Below are positions 27,924-38,246 of a stretch of 64,000 nucleotides of DNA, piece after piece. Each line of letters starts with the position of its first letter. Within the stretch, counting starts at the first letter, position 1. A program made the position numbers and the translations under genes. The notes beneath the pieces were generated by a model. That model was given only the letters and a program-made list of their open reading frames with translations, made no database searches and was not told the DNA's origin. Origin of the DNA: Bacteroidota bacterium (GTDB lineage Bacteria > Bacteroidota > Bacteroidia > Chitinophagales > LD1); NCBI GenBank assembly GCA_947475165.1, contig CANJLD010000003.1, positions 62,001 to 126,000 of the forward strand, read 5' to 3'.

Positions 27924-30374
27924 TTAAGGGTCAACATCTACACTCACAGTTACGCTTCTCAACTCAGGTAGCGTCTTCATTTTATCAAGCACCGTTTGCA
28001 ACGCATGTTTAGCCTGCAACAACTGTTTCGAACCCAGACTGCTCTTAAGCAGAATCTCGCGGATGTAGTAATTGTTGATTTTAGAAACGAAGGGAATAGC
28101 CGGTCCAAGAATTTTTGCCGTATTTGTTTTACGCAACTCGTTGGCGAGAAACAGAGCTGCCTGCTCAATGGTTTGCACCTTGGTATGTTTTAGCGTCACT
28201 TCAATTACCCGTGCAAATGGCGGATACTGAAACTGTCTGCGCGACAGAATTTCGGTTTCATACATCCGTTTAAAATCGCTGTTCATTACATTATATATCA
28301 CCGGATGCGCAGGGTCACTGGTTTGCAACACTACACTTCCTTTTTTGTTTTTGCGTCCTGCTCTTCCCGCCACCTGCATCATTAATTGAAATGCGCGTTC
28401 GTGAGAGCGGAAGCCCGGATGATGAATGAGTTGGTCGGCATTGATAATGCCTACTAAACTCACATGGTCAAAGTCTAAACCTTTTGTAACCATTTGTGTT
28501 CCTACAAGAATATCTACCTCTCGGTTTTCAAACTCGGCAATCACCTTAGCGTGACCGTGTTTTGTTTTCATGGCATCATAATCTAACCGGCTTACTTTTG
28601 CCGAGGGAAATAGCTCTGCAATTTCATCTTCAATCTTTTCGGTGCCCATGCCTACAATATCCAAATCAATAGCCCCGCAGCTTTTGCATTTGTCAACCAC
28701 CTTTTCGTAGTAGCCGCAGTAGTGGCACTTTAACTGATGCGAAAACTTATGGTAGGTTAAACTCACATCGCAGTTCTTGCATTTGTAAACATAGTTGCAG
28801 GTTTTACAAACCTGATAATTGGCAAAGCCCCTGCGGTTCAAAAACAAAATCACCTGCTCTTTATTATTCAGTGCCTGACTTATGTAATCTACCAAGGTTT
28901 GCGTAAAACTGCCGCGCATCCGTTTCCACTTCGTATCATCCTTTATATTGGCTATGACAAACTCGGGCATTTCCATTCCGCCATAGCGTGTGTTGAGTTT
29001 TACCAAACCAAACTTTCCGCGTTCGGTATTATAGAAAGTTTCTACCGATGGAGTGGCAGTTCCTAAAATTACTTTCGCATTAAAAAGGGTAGCAAGCAAA
29101 ATCGAAGCATCGCGCCCGTTGTATCGTGGTGCTGGGTCGGCTTGCTTCATACTGTTGTCGTGCTCTTCATCTACAATTACCAATCCTAAATTTTTAAAAG
29201 GAAGAAACAAACCGCTGCGCGCACCAATCAGAATTTTGTATTCGCCATGCAGCACCTTGTTCCAAATTTCTACGCGCTCGTTCTGGTTGAACTTGCTGTG
29301 ATAAATACCAACTGATGTTCCGAATATTTTACGCAACCGGTTAATGATTTGCGCAGTAAGCGCAATTTCAGGAAGAAGGTACAACACCTGTTTGCCTTCG
29401 GCAATTACCGCTTTTATTTTTTCGATGTAGATATTGGTCTTACCCGAACCGGTCACCCCGTGCAGTAAAACCACATTCTTAGTTTCAAAATGCTGATTGA
29501 TTTCCGTCAAAGCAGTTTTCTGCTCCACGCTCAACTCCGGTGAATCCACATCACCTGTTTGCAAATTGCCGAGGCGCGAAACTTCCATTTTAAATTCGAT
29601 AAAAACATTTCGCTTAACCAAAGCTGCAAGCACAGCAGCAGAACTTTTAGATAAATCAAGCAGTTCGTTCTTGCGAATGAATTTTGATTTCTTCCCTAAC
29701 TGCGAAAAAGCGAGAAGCAGTTCCACTTGTTTTGGCGCACGACCTAATTCCGTGTAAATTTTTTCTAACTCATCTTCCTCTTCATACTTATCGTTCAGCT
29801 TAATGTAAGTTTCTGTTCGGGGTTTAAACTTCTCCACTACTTCTTCCGATGAAACTGCAATGCTCAGATTGAAAAGCGTTTTAAGCGCGCGATAAACATT
29901 TTTCTTCTTCAACAAATCCTGCACCTGTGGAATTTTTATTTCCTGCTGTGCGCGCAAAGCCTGCACAATCAAAAATTCTTCTTCGCTCAACGCTTCAAAA
30001 TCGCCATCGTAACTTTCGTTATAGCGTATTTTTGTCTCACTCGAAAGTTTTAATCCCGAAGGAAGGGCAGCGTTCATCACTTCGCCTTCGGTGCACATAT
30101 AATATTCGCTCATCCACTTCCAGAACTTCAATTGCGTTTCAGTCACAATCGCTTCTTCTTCGGCAAGTGTTTCAATCAGCTTTGCATCTACCACCGGTTT
30201 GTTGTGATGAATGCTTTTAATTATGGCGGAGTAAAAACGGTTTTTGCCAAACTGTACAATCACCCGCTGACCAATTTTTACAAAGGGCACCAAATCTATG
30301 GGCACCGCATAGGTGTAAGCCTGCGGCAAAGCCAGCGGAAGAATAACATCTACATAAGTAATTTGCGAACTCAC
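27924..30374 (-). CDS. priA: Primosomal protein N' (replication restart helicase)
   Basis: LLHGVTGSGKTNIYIEKI, VDEEHDNSMKQ, Cys-rich zinc site CKTCNYVYKCKNCDVSLTYHK...CHYCGY, VAGRAGRKNKKG. Confidence 0.98.
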   Translation of the reverse strand: MSSQITYVDVILPLALPQAYTYAVPIDLVPFVKIGQRVIVQFGKNRFYSAIIKSIHHNKPVVDAKLIETLAEEEAIVTETQLKFWKWMSEYYMCTEGEVMNAALPSGLKLSSETKIRYNESYDGDFEALSEEEFLIVQALRAQQEIKIPQVQDLLKKKNVYRALKTLFNLSIAVSSEEVVEKFKPRTETYIKLNDKYEEEDELEKIYTELGRAPKQVELLLAFSQLGKKSKFIRKNELLDLSKSSAAVLAALVKRNVFIEFKMEVSRLGNLQTGDVDSPELSVEQKTALTEINQHFETKNVVLLHGVTGSGKTNIYIEKIKAVIAEGKQVLYLLPEIALTAQIINRLRKIFGTSVGIYHSKFNQNERVEIWNKVLHGEYKILIGARSGLFLPFKNLGLVIVDEEHDNSMKQADPAPRYNGRDASILLATLFNAKVILGTATPSVETFYNTERGKFGLVKLNTRYGGMEMPEFVIANIKDDTKWKRMRGSFTQTLVDYISQALNNKEQVILFLNRRGFANYQVCKTCNYVYKCKNCDVSLTYHKFSHQLKCHYCGYYEKVVDKCKSCGAIDLDIVGMGTEKIEDEIAELFPSAKVSRLDYDAMKTKHGHAKVIAEFENREVDILVGTQMVTKGLDFDHVSLVGIINADQLIHHPGFRSHERAFQLMMQVAGRAGRKNKKGSVVLQTSDPAHPVIYNVMNSDFKRMYETEILSRRQFQYPPFARVIEVTLKHTKVQTIEQAALFLANELRKTNTAKILGPAIPFVSKINNYYIREILLKSSLGSKQLLQAKHALQTVLDKMKTLPELRSVTVSVDVDP

Positions 30375-30421
30375 GGAGGCAAAATAAGAGATAATACTAA
30401 ATTCGAACCCTAACTTATTGA

Positions 30422-32836
30422 ATGAAACAGTTTTTACTTTTTGCTTCTACTCTTGTAACTCTCTTTGCTCAGGCACAAACTTTTTCGCAAACTTTCAATC
30501 AAACAGTTCCCGATGATGGCTCTACAGTAAAGTATGATATTCCGGTGACCGGTTTGCAGAATTCTATTGATACAAATTTTGGGTTGGAGGGAGTTTGCAT
30601 CATCCTCAACCATACGTGGGACGATGATATGGAAGTGAAACTGCAATCGCCAGACGGAAGTATTGTTTTGCTATTTACGCACGTGGGGGGCGATGGCGAT
30701 AATTTTAATGTCACTTGTTTTAATGGTGTTTCACCTACGTCAATTTCTTTCGGTTCTGCTCCGTTCAACAACACGTATCGTGCAATGGGTGATTTGGGAA
30801 CGTTCAACAATGGACAAAACCCGAACGGCAATTGGACTTTGATTATTCACGATACGTATGCTTTTGCTGATCAGGGATTTTTGATTGGCTGGGGGCTTAC
30901 GTTTGGCAACCAACCTGTGCATCCGGCTCCGCCTTTTTCTTCTAATCTTCCCATCATAAAAATAAACGCACACGGCACTGTAATTCCCGATAACCCGAAG
31001 ATTGAAGCAGACTTCATGGTTGTTGATAATGGTACCGGTGTCCGCAATTTTGTAACGGATACCAATTATGTTTTTTCGGGAAAAATAATGGCAGAGCAAC
31101 AGGGATTTTCCGGTCCCTCATACCCGAAAAAGAATTATGATTTCTCGACCATAAATGCCGACAGCAGCAAATTAGATACTTCGCTTTTAGGAATGCCCAC
31201 CGAACACGACTGGATTTTGAAAGCAGAATACCTGGACCATAGTTTAATGGCAAACCCGCTGACGTATGAAATGAGCAGACGCATGGGCGTGTATGCACCG
31301 CGAACAAAGTATTGCGAGGTGACCGTGAATGGTGAATACGTTGGCGTGTATTCTCTTACAGAAAAAGTAAAGCGCGATGCCAACCGCGTGGACATTGCAA
31401 AATTGAATCCACAAGACACAACCGGTAGCGAGCTAACCGGAGGCTATATTATTGAAATGAATATTAATGGTAACCCACCGGCTTGGACTTCGGTTTATGC
31501 TCCAATTAATAACGCTACCTGCACCTACAACGTAGAGTATAAAGAAGTTTATCCCAAGCAGGATGAAATACAACCGCAGCAACATAACTACATCAGAAAT
31601 TATGTAGATAGTTTTGAATTGGTTTTGCAGAATGATTCGCTTGACCCGAACACTTGGAGAAATATGGCTTCGGAAAAATCGTTTATCAATTTTCAAATCA
31701 TTAATGAGTTCAGTGCGAATTACGATAGTTACGGGCGCAGCACTTATATGTATAAAGAGAAAAACGGCAAGCTGCACATAGGTCCGCCATGGGACTATGA
31801 CCGTGCTTTTGCACCTGGTTCTGAAAATGGCTGGGTTTGGGAACTTACGCATCCCTATTGGCCGTTTCCGTTTTGGTGGAGCGAACTCAACAGCGATTCG
31901 ATTTACTTAAAGAAGTTGTATTGCCGCTGGACAGACCTCCGCACCAACGTGCTGAGCGATGATTCTTTCAATGCGTTTATTGATTCTACTTCTGCATTGT
32001 TACAGGAATCTGCTGCAAGAAATTTTCAACTATGGGGAGGAGTAACTGACTACAACAATGCAGTCACTGATTTCAAAAATTTTGTCTCTGCACGTTTGGC
32101 ATGGATGGATGCAAATATTCTTCCCACCGGTGCAATTATTCCAACACTTAGTTTGAGCGATACTACTATTTGTAAGAATGAATCCATAGAAGTAAATATC
32201 GGCAATCAATATCATTATGTGTGGAGCAGTGGCGATACCACCTCTGTTATTTCAGTTGCGCAAACAAATACCTATTCGGTAAGTGCGAAGGATGATTACG
32301 GGTGCTCGGCAAGTGATGATATAATTGTTTATGTGAGCGAGCCTGATGCTTCATTTACGATTGTGCAAGATTCAGTTTATACTTTTTCTTTTTCACCGGT
32401 TGCTGTAAATGCAGTTGGCTACCAATGGCAATTTGGCGATGATTCTGTTTCAAATCTTGCCTCACCTTCTCATACTTACGATACGGCAGGCACTTATATT
32501 ATCTCACTCACTGTTACAGATTCTATCGGATGTTCAGTTGTTTCGTTCGATACCGTTACGATTGCTCCGGTAATTTCAGGAATTGAAAATGCGTTGCTGA
32601 ATGAGGTGAAGGTTTTCCCAAATCCATTTAAAGATTTGATTGAAATAGAAATTCCTGATTTTAAAGCACAGGCTACTGTTCAATTAAAAGATATTACCGG
32701 AAGGGTTATTGAAGAGAAGCGAATTGTTTCTTCCAATACAAAACTTTCTACAGAGAGATTAAGCGTAGGAATTTATTTTGTTGAGTTGTGGTTGGCGGAC
32801 AGGAAAAGCAAAATATTCAAACTGTCGAAGCAGTAA
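30422..32836 (+). CDS. CotH kinase family protein with N-terminal proprotein-convertase P-like domain, PKD domain and T9SS sorting domain
   Basis: SIDTNFGLEGVCIILNHTWDDDMEVKLQSPDGS...NGNWTLIIHDTYAFADQGFLIGWGLTF (P domain); HDWILKAEYLDHSLMANPLTYEMSRRMG...IGPPWDYDRAF (CotH); YQWQFGDDSVSNLASPSHTYD (PKD); VFPNPFKDLIEIEI (CTD). Confidence 0.92.
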   Translation: MKQFLLFASTLVTLFAQAQTFSQTFNQTVPDDGSTVKYDIPVTGLQNSIDTNFGLEGVCIILNHTWDDDMEVKLQSPDGSIVLLFTHVGGDGDNFNVTCFNGVSPTSISFGSAPFNNTYRAMGDLGTFNNGQNPNGNWTLIIHDTYAFADQGFLIGWGLTFGNQPVHPAPPFSSNLPIIKINAHGTVIPDNPKIEADFMVVDNGTGVRNFVTDTNYVFSGKIMAEQQGFSGPSYPKKNYDFSTINADSSKLDTSLLGMPTEHDWILKAEYLDHSLMANPLTYEMSRRMGVYAPRTKYCEVTVNGEYVGVYSLTEKVKRDANRVDIAKLNPQDTTGSELTGGYIIEMNINGNPPAWTSVYAPINNATCTYNVEYKEVYPKQDEIQPQQHNYIRNYVDSFELVLQNDSLDPNTWRNMASEKSFINFQIINEFSANYDSYGRSTYMYKEKNGKLHIGPPWDYDRAFAPGSENGWVWELTHPYWPFPFWWSELNSDSIYLKKLYCRWTDLRTNVLSDDSFNAFIDSTSALLQESAARNFQLWGGVTDYNNAVTDFKNFVSARLAWMDANILPTGAIIPTLSLSDTTICKNESIEVNIGNQYHYVWSSGDTTSVISVAQTNTYSVSAKDDYGCSASDDIIVYVSEPDASFTIVQDSVYTFSFSPVAVNAVGYQWQFGDDSVSNLASPSHTYDTAGTYIISLTVTDSIGCSVVSFDTVTIAPVISGIENALLNEVKVFPNPFKDLIEIEIPDFKAQATVQLKDITGRVIEEKRIVSSNTKLSTERLSVGIYFVELWLADRKSKIFKLSKQ

Positions 32837-32837
32837 A

Positions 32838-34025
32838 CTACTCAATCACCGGATGGCGTCTGAATGGTTTGGTTTCATCAAATAGTTTACGGTAAGTAAT
32901 ATGACGCTTAAATAATTTCGCACCAAGCGTTTCGCAGGTTTTTATCATGCGCGAATTAAAATCGCCAATCCAAACCAGCTCAATTTCATCCCATCGGTTC
33001 TTCGGAATCACCACTTCATCGGCAGCCATTACAATCGCTGCTTCTACTCCTTTTTTCTGATGCTCCGGCACTACACCGAAAATAATTCCGAATATCTTCC
33101 GATTGGTTTTATCGAATGTTTTATACCACAAAAATTTTAGCAGTCCAACAATATTCAAATTGCCGTTTACGTGCTTAAACCAACCATTTAACTCGGGCAG
33201 CATAATAAAAATAGCAACCGGTTCATCTTTATAATAGCCAAACCAACACAAATAATCCAGCAGCACAGGCTTCATGCTGTTCATCATTTGCAGCGATTGC
33301 TCTTCACTCATTTCATGAAAATTTGGCAGAAATTTCCAGGTGCGGTTATACACCGAACGAAAATCTGCCGCGTAATTTTTTAAATTATTTTTCTCTATGT
33401 GGCGGAAAGTATAATCACCGGTTCGCCTCATGCGCTCAAAAACAGGTTGGTAACGCTCCGGTCTTTTTTCGCGCAAATCAATCCGGTAAGAATACTGCTG
33501 AAAATAATCTTTGAATCCGTAGGCCTCAAAAAGTTGCCGGTAATAAGGCGGGTTGTAATTCATTTGATAAGTAGCCGGAGTAAAACCTTCTACCAACAAT
33601 CCCCACCAGGCATTTCGTTCTCCGAAATTTATGGGACCATCCATTGCCTGCATTCCTTTTTGCTGCAGCCAGTTCTTAGCAGTATCAAAAAGAAGATTGG
33701 CTGCTTCCTGATTATTACTGCATTCAAAAAATCCGCAGCCACCGGTGGGTTGTTCTTCGTTCTTGGCAGTATCGTAATTGATAAAAGCTGCTATTCTACC
33801 AATAATGCCACTGTTGGTGTTATCACCAACAATATTGTCATCAATCAAAATCCATCGGATACACTCTCCGTGTTCGAAATGCTTGTTCTTATTCGGATTG
33901 AAAATTTTCTCTAAATCCTGTTTGAGCGGGGCAATCCAGTTAGCATCGTTGCTGTAAATAGAAAAGGGATGCTGAAGAAATTTTCCCTCGGTCGCGCGGT
34001 CTCTTACCTCAACTATCTTCATCAT
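32838..34025 (-). CDS. GNAT-superfamily-like protein (start taken at MMKIVEVRD; ORF open to 34193)
   Basis: MDGPINFGERNAWWGLLVEGF...YYRQLFEAYGFKDYFQQYSYRIDL, a pattern of large Bacteroidetes acetyltransferase-like proteins; upstream extension overlaps the divergent odhB start. Confidence 0.7.
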   Translation of the reverse strand: MMKIVEVRDRATEGKFLQHPFSIYSNDANWIAPLKQDLEKIFNPNKNKHFEHGECIRWILIDDNIVGDNTNSGIIGRIAAFINYDTAKNEEQPTGGCGFFECSNNQEAANLLFDTAKNWLQQKGMQAMDGPINFGERNAWWGLLVEGFTPATYQMNYNPPYYRQLFEAYGFKDYFQQYSYRIDLREKRPERYQPVFERMRRTGDYTFRHIEKNNLKNYAADFRSVYNRTWKFLPNFHEMSEEQSLQMMNSMKPVLLDYLCWFGYYKDEPVAIFIMLPELNGWFKHVNGNLNIVGLLKFLWYKTFDKTNRKIFGIIFGVVPEHQKKGVEAAIVMAADEVVIPKNRWDEIELVWIGDFNSRMIKTCETLGAKLFKRHITYRKLFDETKPFRRHPVIE

Positions 34026-34156
34026 AGTGCGAAGTGAAATTAAGACTGCTTCTGTGTTTTCAAAATATAACAAGGCGTTTGGCTGAATAGCAATGGAATT
34101 ACCGTTGTTTTTGGATAATATTGCACCCGCAATTCGAAAACATTCAATTATAAATA

Positions 34157-35389
34157 ATGACAGAAGTAAAAGTTCCCGCACTTGCCGAATCAATCACCGA
34201 AGTAACACTCAACCGTTGGTTGGTGAAGGATGGAGATTATGTAGCACTTGACCAACCGCTATGCGAATTTGAAACAGACAAAGCCTCGCAGGAATTGCCA
34301 TCGCCCGCTGCCGGAGTAATTAAGTTGATTGCAAAAGACGGAGATGATTTGAAAATTGGTGCGCTGATTTGCAACATAGATGAGTCTGCAGCAAAACCGG
34401 CAGAAGAAAAAAAGGCAGAAACGAAAGTTGAAGAGCCGAAAAAAGAAGAACCTAAAAAGGAAGAAAAGAAAGAACCTGTTGCAGATAAAGAAAAAACTTA
34501 CGCTACCGGAACTCCATCACCTGCTGCTAAAAAAATACTGGATGAAGGCGGAGTGAAGAATACGGATGTGAAAGGAACCGGTGTAAAAGGCCGAGTTACT
34601 AAAGAAGATGCCATCTATGCCGTTCGTGGAAAAGCAAATATGCCTGTGCGCGAAGCATTCAGTCGCAACGAGAGAAGAGAGAAAATGAGCCGGTTGAGAA
34701 AAACTATTTCAGAAAGACTGGTTTATTCAAAGAACTCAACCGCCATGCTTACCACTTTTAACGAAGTGGATATGACAGCCATCAACACTATTCGCGCTAA
34801 ATATGGCGACAACTTCAAGAAGAAGAATGAAGTGAGCCTCGGCATTATGAGTTTTTTCACTAAGGCAGTTTGTCTGGCCTTAGAGAAATTTCCGTCAGTA
34901 AATGCTTCGATTGAAGAAAATGAAATCGTGTATCACGACTACGCGGATGTTTCTATAGCAGTTTCTACTCCTAAAGGTTTGGTTGTGCCGGTTATCAGAA
35001 ACGCAGAATCTCTTTCGCTGGCGGGTATTGAAAAGAAAGTGAAAGAACTAGCTATTAAAGGTCGCGATGGGTTGTTGACCATGGAGGAAATGACAGGTGG
35101 AACATTTACCATTTCAAATGGCGGAGTGTTTGGTTCATTAATGAGCACACCAATTATCAATCCTCCGCAAACATCCATTTTAGGAATGCACAAAACACAG
35201 GACCGCCCAATGGCAATTGACGGACATGTGGTCATTCGTCCGATGATGTATGTGGCATTAAGCTACGACCACCGCGTAATTGACGGAAAAGAATCGGTTA
35301 GCTTTTTAGTAGCGGTAAAAGATTTTTTGGAGAACCCGCACAAAATGTTGCTGGGTGCCGACCCGGTTGATTTATTGTTAGATATTTGA
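34157..35389 (+). CDS. odhB: Dihydrolipoyllysine succinyltransferase (2-oxoglutarate dehydrogenase E2)
   Basis: Lipoyl domain [16 protein letters not shown]; catalytic [37 protein letters not shown]. Confidence 0.95.
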   Translation: MTEVKVPALAESITEVTLNRWLVKDGDYVALDQPLCEFETDKASQELPSPAAGVIKLIAKDGDDLKIGALICNIDESAAKPAEEKKAETKVEEPKKEEPKKEEKKEPVADKEKTYATGTPSPAAKKILDEGGVKNTDVKGTGVKGRVTKEDAIYAVRGKANMPVREAFSRNERREKMSRLRKTISERLVYSKNSTAMLTTFNEVDMTAINTIRAKYGDNFKKKNEVSLGIMSFFTKAVCLALEKFPSVNASIEENEIVYHDYADVSIAVSTPKGLVVPVIRNAESLSLAGIEKKVKELAIKGRDGLLTMEEMTGGTFTISNGGVFGSLMSTPIINPPQTSILGMHKTQDRPMAIDGHVVIRPMMYVALSYDHRVIDGKESVSFLVAVKDFLENPHKMLLGADPVDLLLDI

Positions 35390-35423
35390 AACCCCTCTAA
35401 ATCTCCCTTAAGGGGGAGACTTT
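35389..35423. repeat. Dispersed palindromic element, inverse orientation (AACCCCTCTAAATCTCCCTTAAGGGGGAGACTTT)
   Basis: Reverse complement resembles the 27623 and 55017 elements; CTCCCTTAAGGGGGAG hairpin. Confidence 0.8.
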
Positions 35424-35448
35424 AATACAGTATACAAAATCAGAAGTC

Positions 35449-36852
35449 ATGAGTAAATATCAGGTAGTGGTTATTGGTTCGGGTCCGGGTGGTTATATCG
35501 CGGCTATTCGTTCGGCACAGTTAGGTATGAAGGTGGCTATTATTGAAAAGTATGATGTGCTGGGAGGCACCTGCACCAACGTGGGTTGTATTCCTTCTAA
35601 GGCTTTGCTCGATTCATCGGAGCATTTTCATAATGCTGAACATGCGTTTGAAGGCCACGGTATAGCTACTAAAGGTTTGAGTTTCGACTTTACAAAAATG
35701 GTTGCCCGCAAAAACGGAGTGGTGAAAGCCAACAACGATGGCATTGCGTTTTTGATGAAGAAAAACAAAATTGATACTTACTACGGCACCGGTTCGTTTA
35801 TTTCGAAAAGTAAAATAGCGGTTACCAACGCGAAAGGCGAAGTAACCGAACTGGAAACTGAAAAAACAATTATTGCCACCGGTAGCAAGCCAACTAAACT
35901 TCCGTTTCTTCCTATTGATAAAAAACGGGTGATTACTTCTACCGAAGCATTGACTTTAAAAGAAGTGCCAAAGCACTTGGTAATTATTGGTGGTGGAATT
36001 ATTGGCGTTGAACTCGGCTCGGTTTATCTGCGCCTTGGCTCGAAGGTTACTGTAATAGAATTCCTCGATAAAATCATTCCGTCAATGGATGATGATTTAG
36101 GAAAAGAATTGCTGCGCGTATTGCGTAAACAAGGCATGGAGTTTATGCTTTCTACCAAAGTAATCGGTGCAACTACTAAGGGAAAAGAAGTAACTGTTAC
36201 GGCAGAAAATAAAAATGGAGAAAAAGTAGAATTGAAAGGCGATTACTGTTTGGTAGCCGTTGGTCGTGTGCCGTTTATCGATGGTCTTGCTTTAGATAAA
36301 GTAGGATTGAAAGCCGATGAGCGCGGACGCATTGCAGTGAATGATAATTTAGAAACACCAGTTGTCGGAATTTATGCCATTGGCGATGTAGTGCGCGGAG
36401 CAATGCTGGCGCATAAGGCAGAAGAAGAAGGCGCGTTTGTGGCAGAAGTAATTGCAGGACAACATCCGCACATCAATTACAATTTAATTCCCGGTGTAGC
36501 TTATACCTGGCCCGAAGCTGCAAGTGTGGGTGCAACTGAACAAGAGTTGAAACAAAAAGGTGTGGCATACAAGAGCGGTAAATTCCCTTTCCGTGCTTTA
36601 GGGCGCGCACGTGCCAGTGGAGATTTGGATGGCTTTGTAAAAGTGCTGGCTGATAAAACTACCGATGAAATTTTGGGCGTGCACATTATTGGTGCGCGCG
36701 CTGCCGATTTAATTATTGAAGGCGTAGTGGCAATGGAATACCGCGCTAGTGCCGAAGATATTTCGCGCATGAGCCACCCTCATCCAACATATACCGAAGC
36801 GTTTAAAGAAGCTTGTTTGATTGCTACTGATAACAGGGCGTTGAATATGTAA
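35449..36852 (+). CDS. lpdA: Dihydrolipoyl dehydrogenase
   Basis: GSGPGGYIAAIRSAQLGMKVAIIEKYDVLGGTCTNVGCIPSKALL; C-terminal SHPHPTYTEAFKEA. Confidence 0.98.
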   Translation: MSKYQVVVIGSGPGGYIAAIRSAQLGMKVAIIEKYDVLGGTCTNVGCIPSKALLDSSEHFHNAEHAFEGHGIATKGLSFDFTKMVARKNGVVKANNDGIAFLMKKNKIDTYYGTGSFISKSKIAVTNAKGEVTELETEKTIIATGSKPTKLPFLPIDKKRVITSTEALTLKEVPKHLVIIGGGIIGVELGSVYLRLGSKVTVIEFLDKIIPSMDDDLGKELLRVLRKQGMEFMLSTKVIGATTKGKEVTVTAENKNGEKVELKGDYCLVAVGRVPFIDGLALDKVGLKADERGRIAVNDNLETPVVGIYAIGDVVRGAMLAHKAEEEGAFVAEVIAGQHPHINYNLIPGVAYTWPEAASVGATEQELKQKGVAYKSGKFPFRALGRARASGDLDGFVKVLADKTTDEILGVHIIGARAADLIIEGVVAMEYRASAEDISRMSHPHPTYTEAFKEACLIATDNRALNM

Positions 36853-36876
36853 CCATAGAAATCATTTTATATTTCC

Positions 36877-36906
36877 ATCCGAAGTTTAAACGCTTCGGAT
36901 TTTTTA
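36877..36906 (+). terminator. Terminator after lpdA (ATCCGAAG-TTTAAACG-CTTCGGATTTTTTA)
   Basis: Perfect 8-bp stem plus T tract. Confidence 0.9.
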
Positions 36907-36923
36907 TTTAACCACCACACCAC

Positions 36924-38240
36924 ATGAGCAAAACAGTTACCGAAGAAAATATCCTTACGCGCTTTATTGTTCCCATATTTCTTGTTTGTGTAACTCCGTT
37001 TTTTGCCATGCTAATGTGGCATACTAATGTGGAGTTGGATGGCTCGTTCCTGAATTTATGGAATGAAATTACCACCAAAGGTTTTTTGACTGTCATCAAA
37101 GAAGTTTGGTTTTCGCGCTTTTTCGGAACGGCTACGGCTTGGAAAATTATTGGTGTGTTTGCTGTGCTGCAATTGTTGCTCATGCGCGTTCTTCCCGGTA
37201 AAAAATTCACCGGCACTATTACCCCAATGGGAAACTTACCGGAATACAAAGACAATGGATTGGCTTCTTACATCATTACTTTCATTCTCTTCTTTGTTTG
37301 CTCGCTGGGCTTGAATTTTTTTCCCCCTTCCATTGTTTACGACCACTTTGGCGATATTCTTGGCGCGTTGAATTTCACGGCATTGGCATTTTGCGTGTTT
37401 CTATATTTTAAAGGAAGGTTCTTTCCTTCTTCCACCGATAACTCGCACACCGGTAACTTTATTTTCGATTATTACTGGGGAACCGAATTGTATCCGCGTA
37501 TTTTAGGTTGGGATGTAAAGCAATTTACCAATTGTCGCTTTGGTATGACCGGTTGGGCAGTAGCGGTTACTTCATTTGTATTTGCCCAAAAAAATATTTA
37601 CGGCACGGCCGATTGGTCTATCATTATTTCTGCAGCCCTGCTGGTTATTTATCTGTTCAAATTCTTCATTTGGGAAAGCGGCTACATGCGCTCGATGGAT
37701 ATTATTGTTGACCGCGCAGGGTTTTATATCTGCTGGGGCTGCTTGGTTTGGGTGCCTGCAGTGTATACTTCACCGGTTATGTTTATGGTGAAGCATCCGG
37801 TTGGTTTGCCTTTGTGGGCTGCTGCTTTAATTTTTACAGCAGGCGTAGGAGCCATCTTTATGAATTACTGGGCAGATAAGCAGCGTCAGGATGTGCGTGC
37901 TAAAAATGGCGATACAAAAATATGGGGCAAGGCACCGGTGCTTATTCACGCCACTTATACTACCGAAACCGGTGAGCAGAAAGAAAACTTATTACTTGCC
38001 TCCGGTTTTTGGGGTATCAGCAGTCACTTTCATTATTTACCGGAACTGGCTGCTGCGTTTTTGTGGAGCTGTGCCATAGGCTTTGGTTATCTGATGCCTT
38101 TCTTCTACTTTTTGTTTCTGTGTATTCTGCTTACGCATCGCGCATTTAGGGATGAAGCAAAATGCAGTAAAAAATACGGGAAGTATTGGGAAGAGTATCG
38201 CAAACTTGTTCCGTACAAAATTGTTCCGGGTATAGTTTAA
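36924..38240 (+). CDS. ERG4/ERG24 (DHCR7-like) sterol reductase family membrane protein
   Basis: GTELYPRILGWDVKQFTNCRFGMTGW, FFIWESGYMRSMDIIVDRAGFYICWGCLVWVPAVYTS, FWGISSHFHYLPELAAAFLWSCAIGFGYLMPFFYFLFLCILLTHRAFRDEAKCSKKYGKYWEEYRKLVPYKIVPGI. Confidence 0.88.
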   Translation: MSKTVTEENILTRFIVPIFLVCVTPFFAMLMWHTNVELDGSFLNLWNEITTKGFLTVIKEVWFSRFFGTATAWKIIGVFAVLQLLLMRVLPGKKFTGTITPMGNLPEYKDNGLASYIITFILFFVCSLGLNFFPPSIVYDHFGDILGALNFTALAFCVFLYFKGRFFPSSTDNSHTGNFIFDYYWGTELYPRILGWDVKQFTNCRFGMTGWAVAVTSFVFAQKNIYGTADWSIIISAALLVIYLFKFFIWESGYMRSMDIIVDRAGFYICWGCLVWVPAVYTSPVMFMVKHPVGLPLWAAALIFTAGVGAIFMNYWADKQRQDVRAKNGDTKIWGKAPVLIHATYTTETGEQKENLLLASGFWGISSHFHYLPELAAAFLWSCAIGFGYLMPFFYFLFLCILLTHRAFRDEAKCSKKYGKYWEEYRKLVPYKIVPGIV

Positions 38241-38246
38241 GCAGCA

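Noticed and set aside
27716-27937. ORF of 73 aa on the minus strand as a confident gene
   Set aside because: Short, overlaps the priA 3' end, built mostly of a 42-bp repeat; reported as a repeat instead.
34026-34193. N-terminal extension of the GNAT-like ORF
   Set aside because: Overlaps the divergent odhB start, and the conserved sequence begins at MMKIVEVRD.
36924-38240. Complete sterol biosynthesis cluster
   Set aside because: Only one reductase-like gene is seen; neighbours are lpdA and an RmlD-like SDR, with no cyclase or epoxidase.
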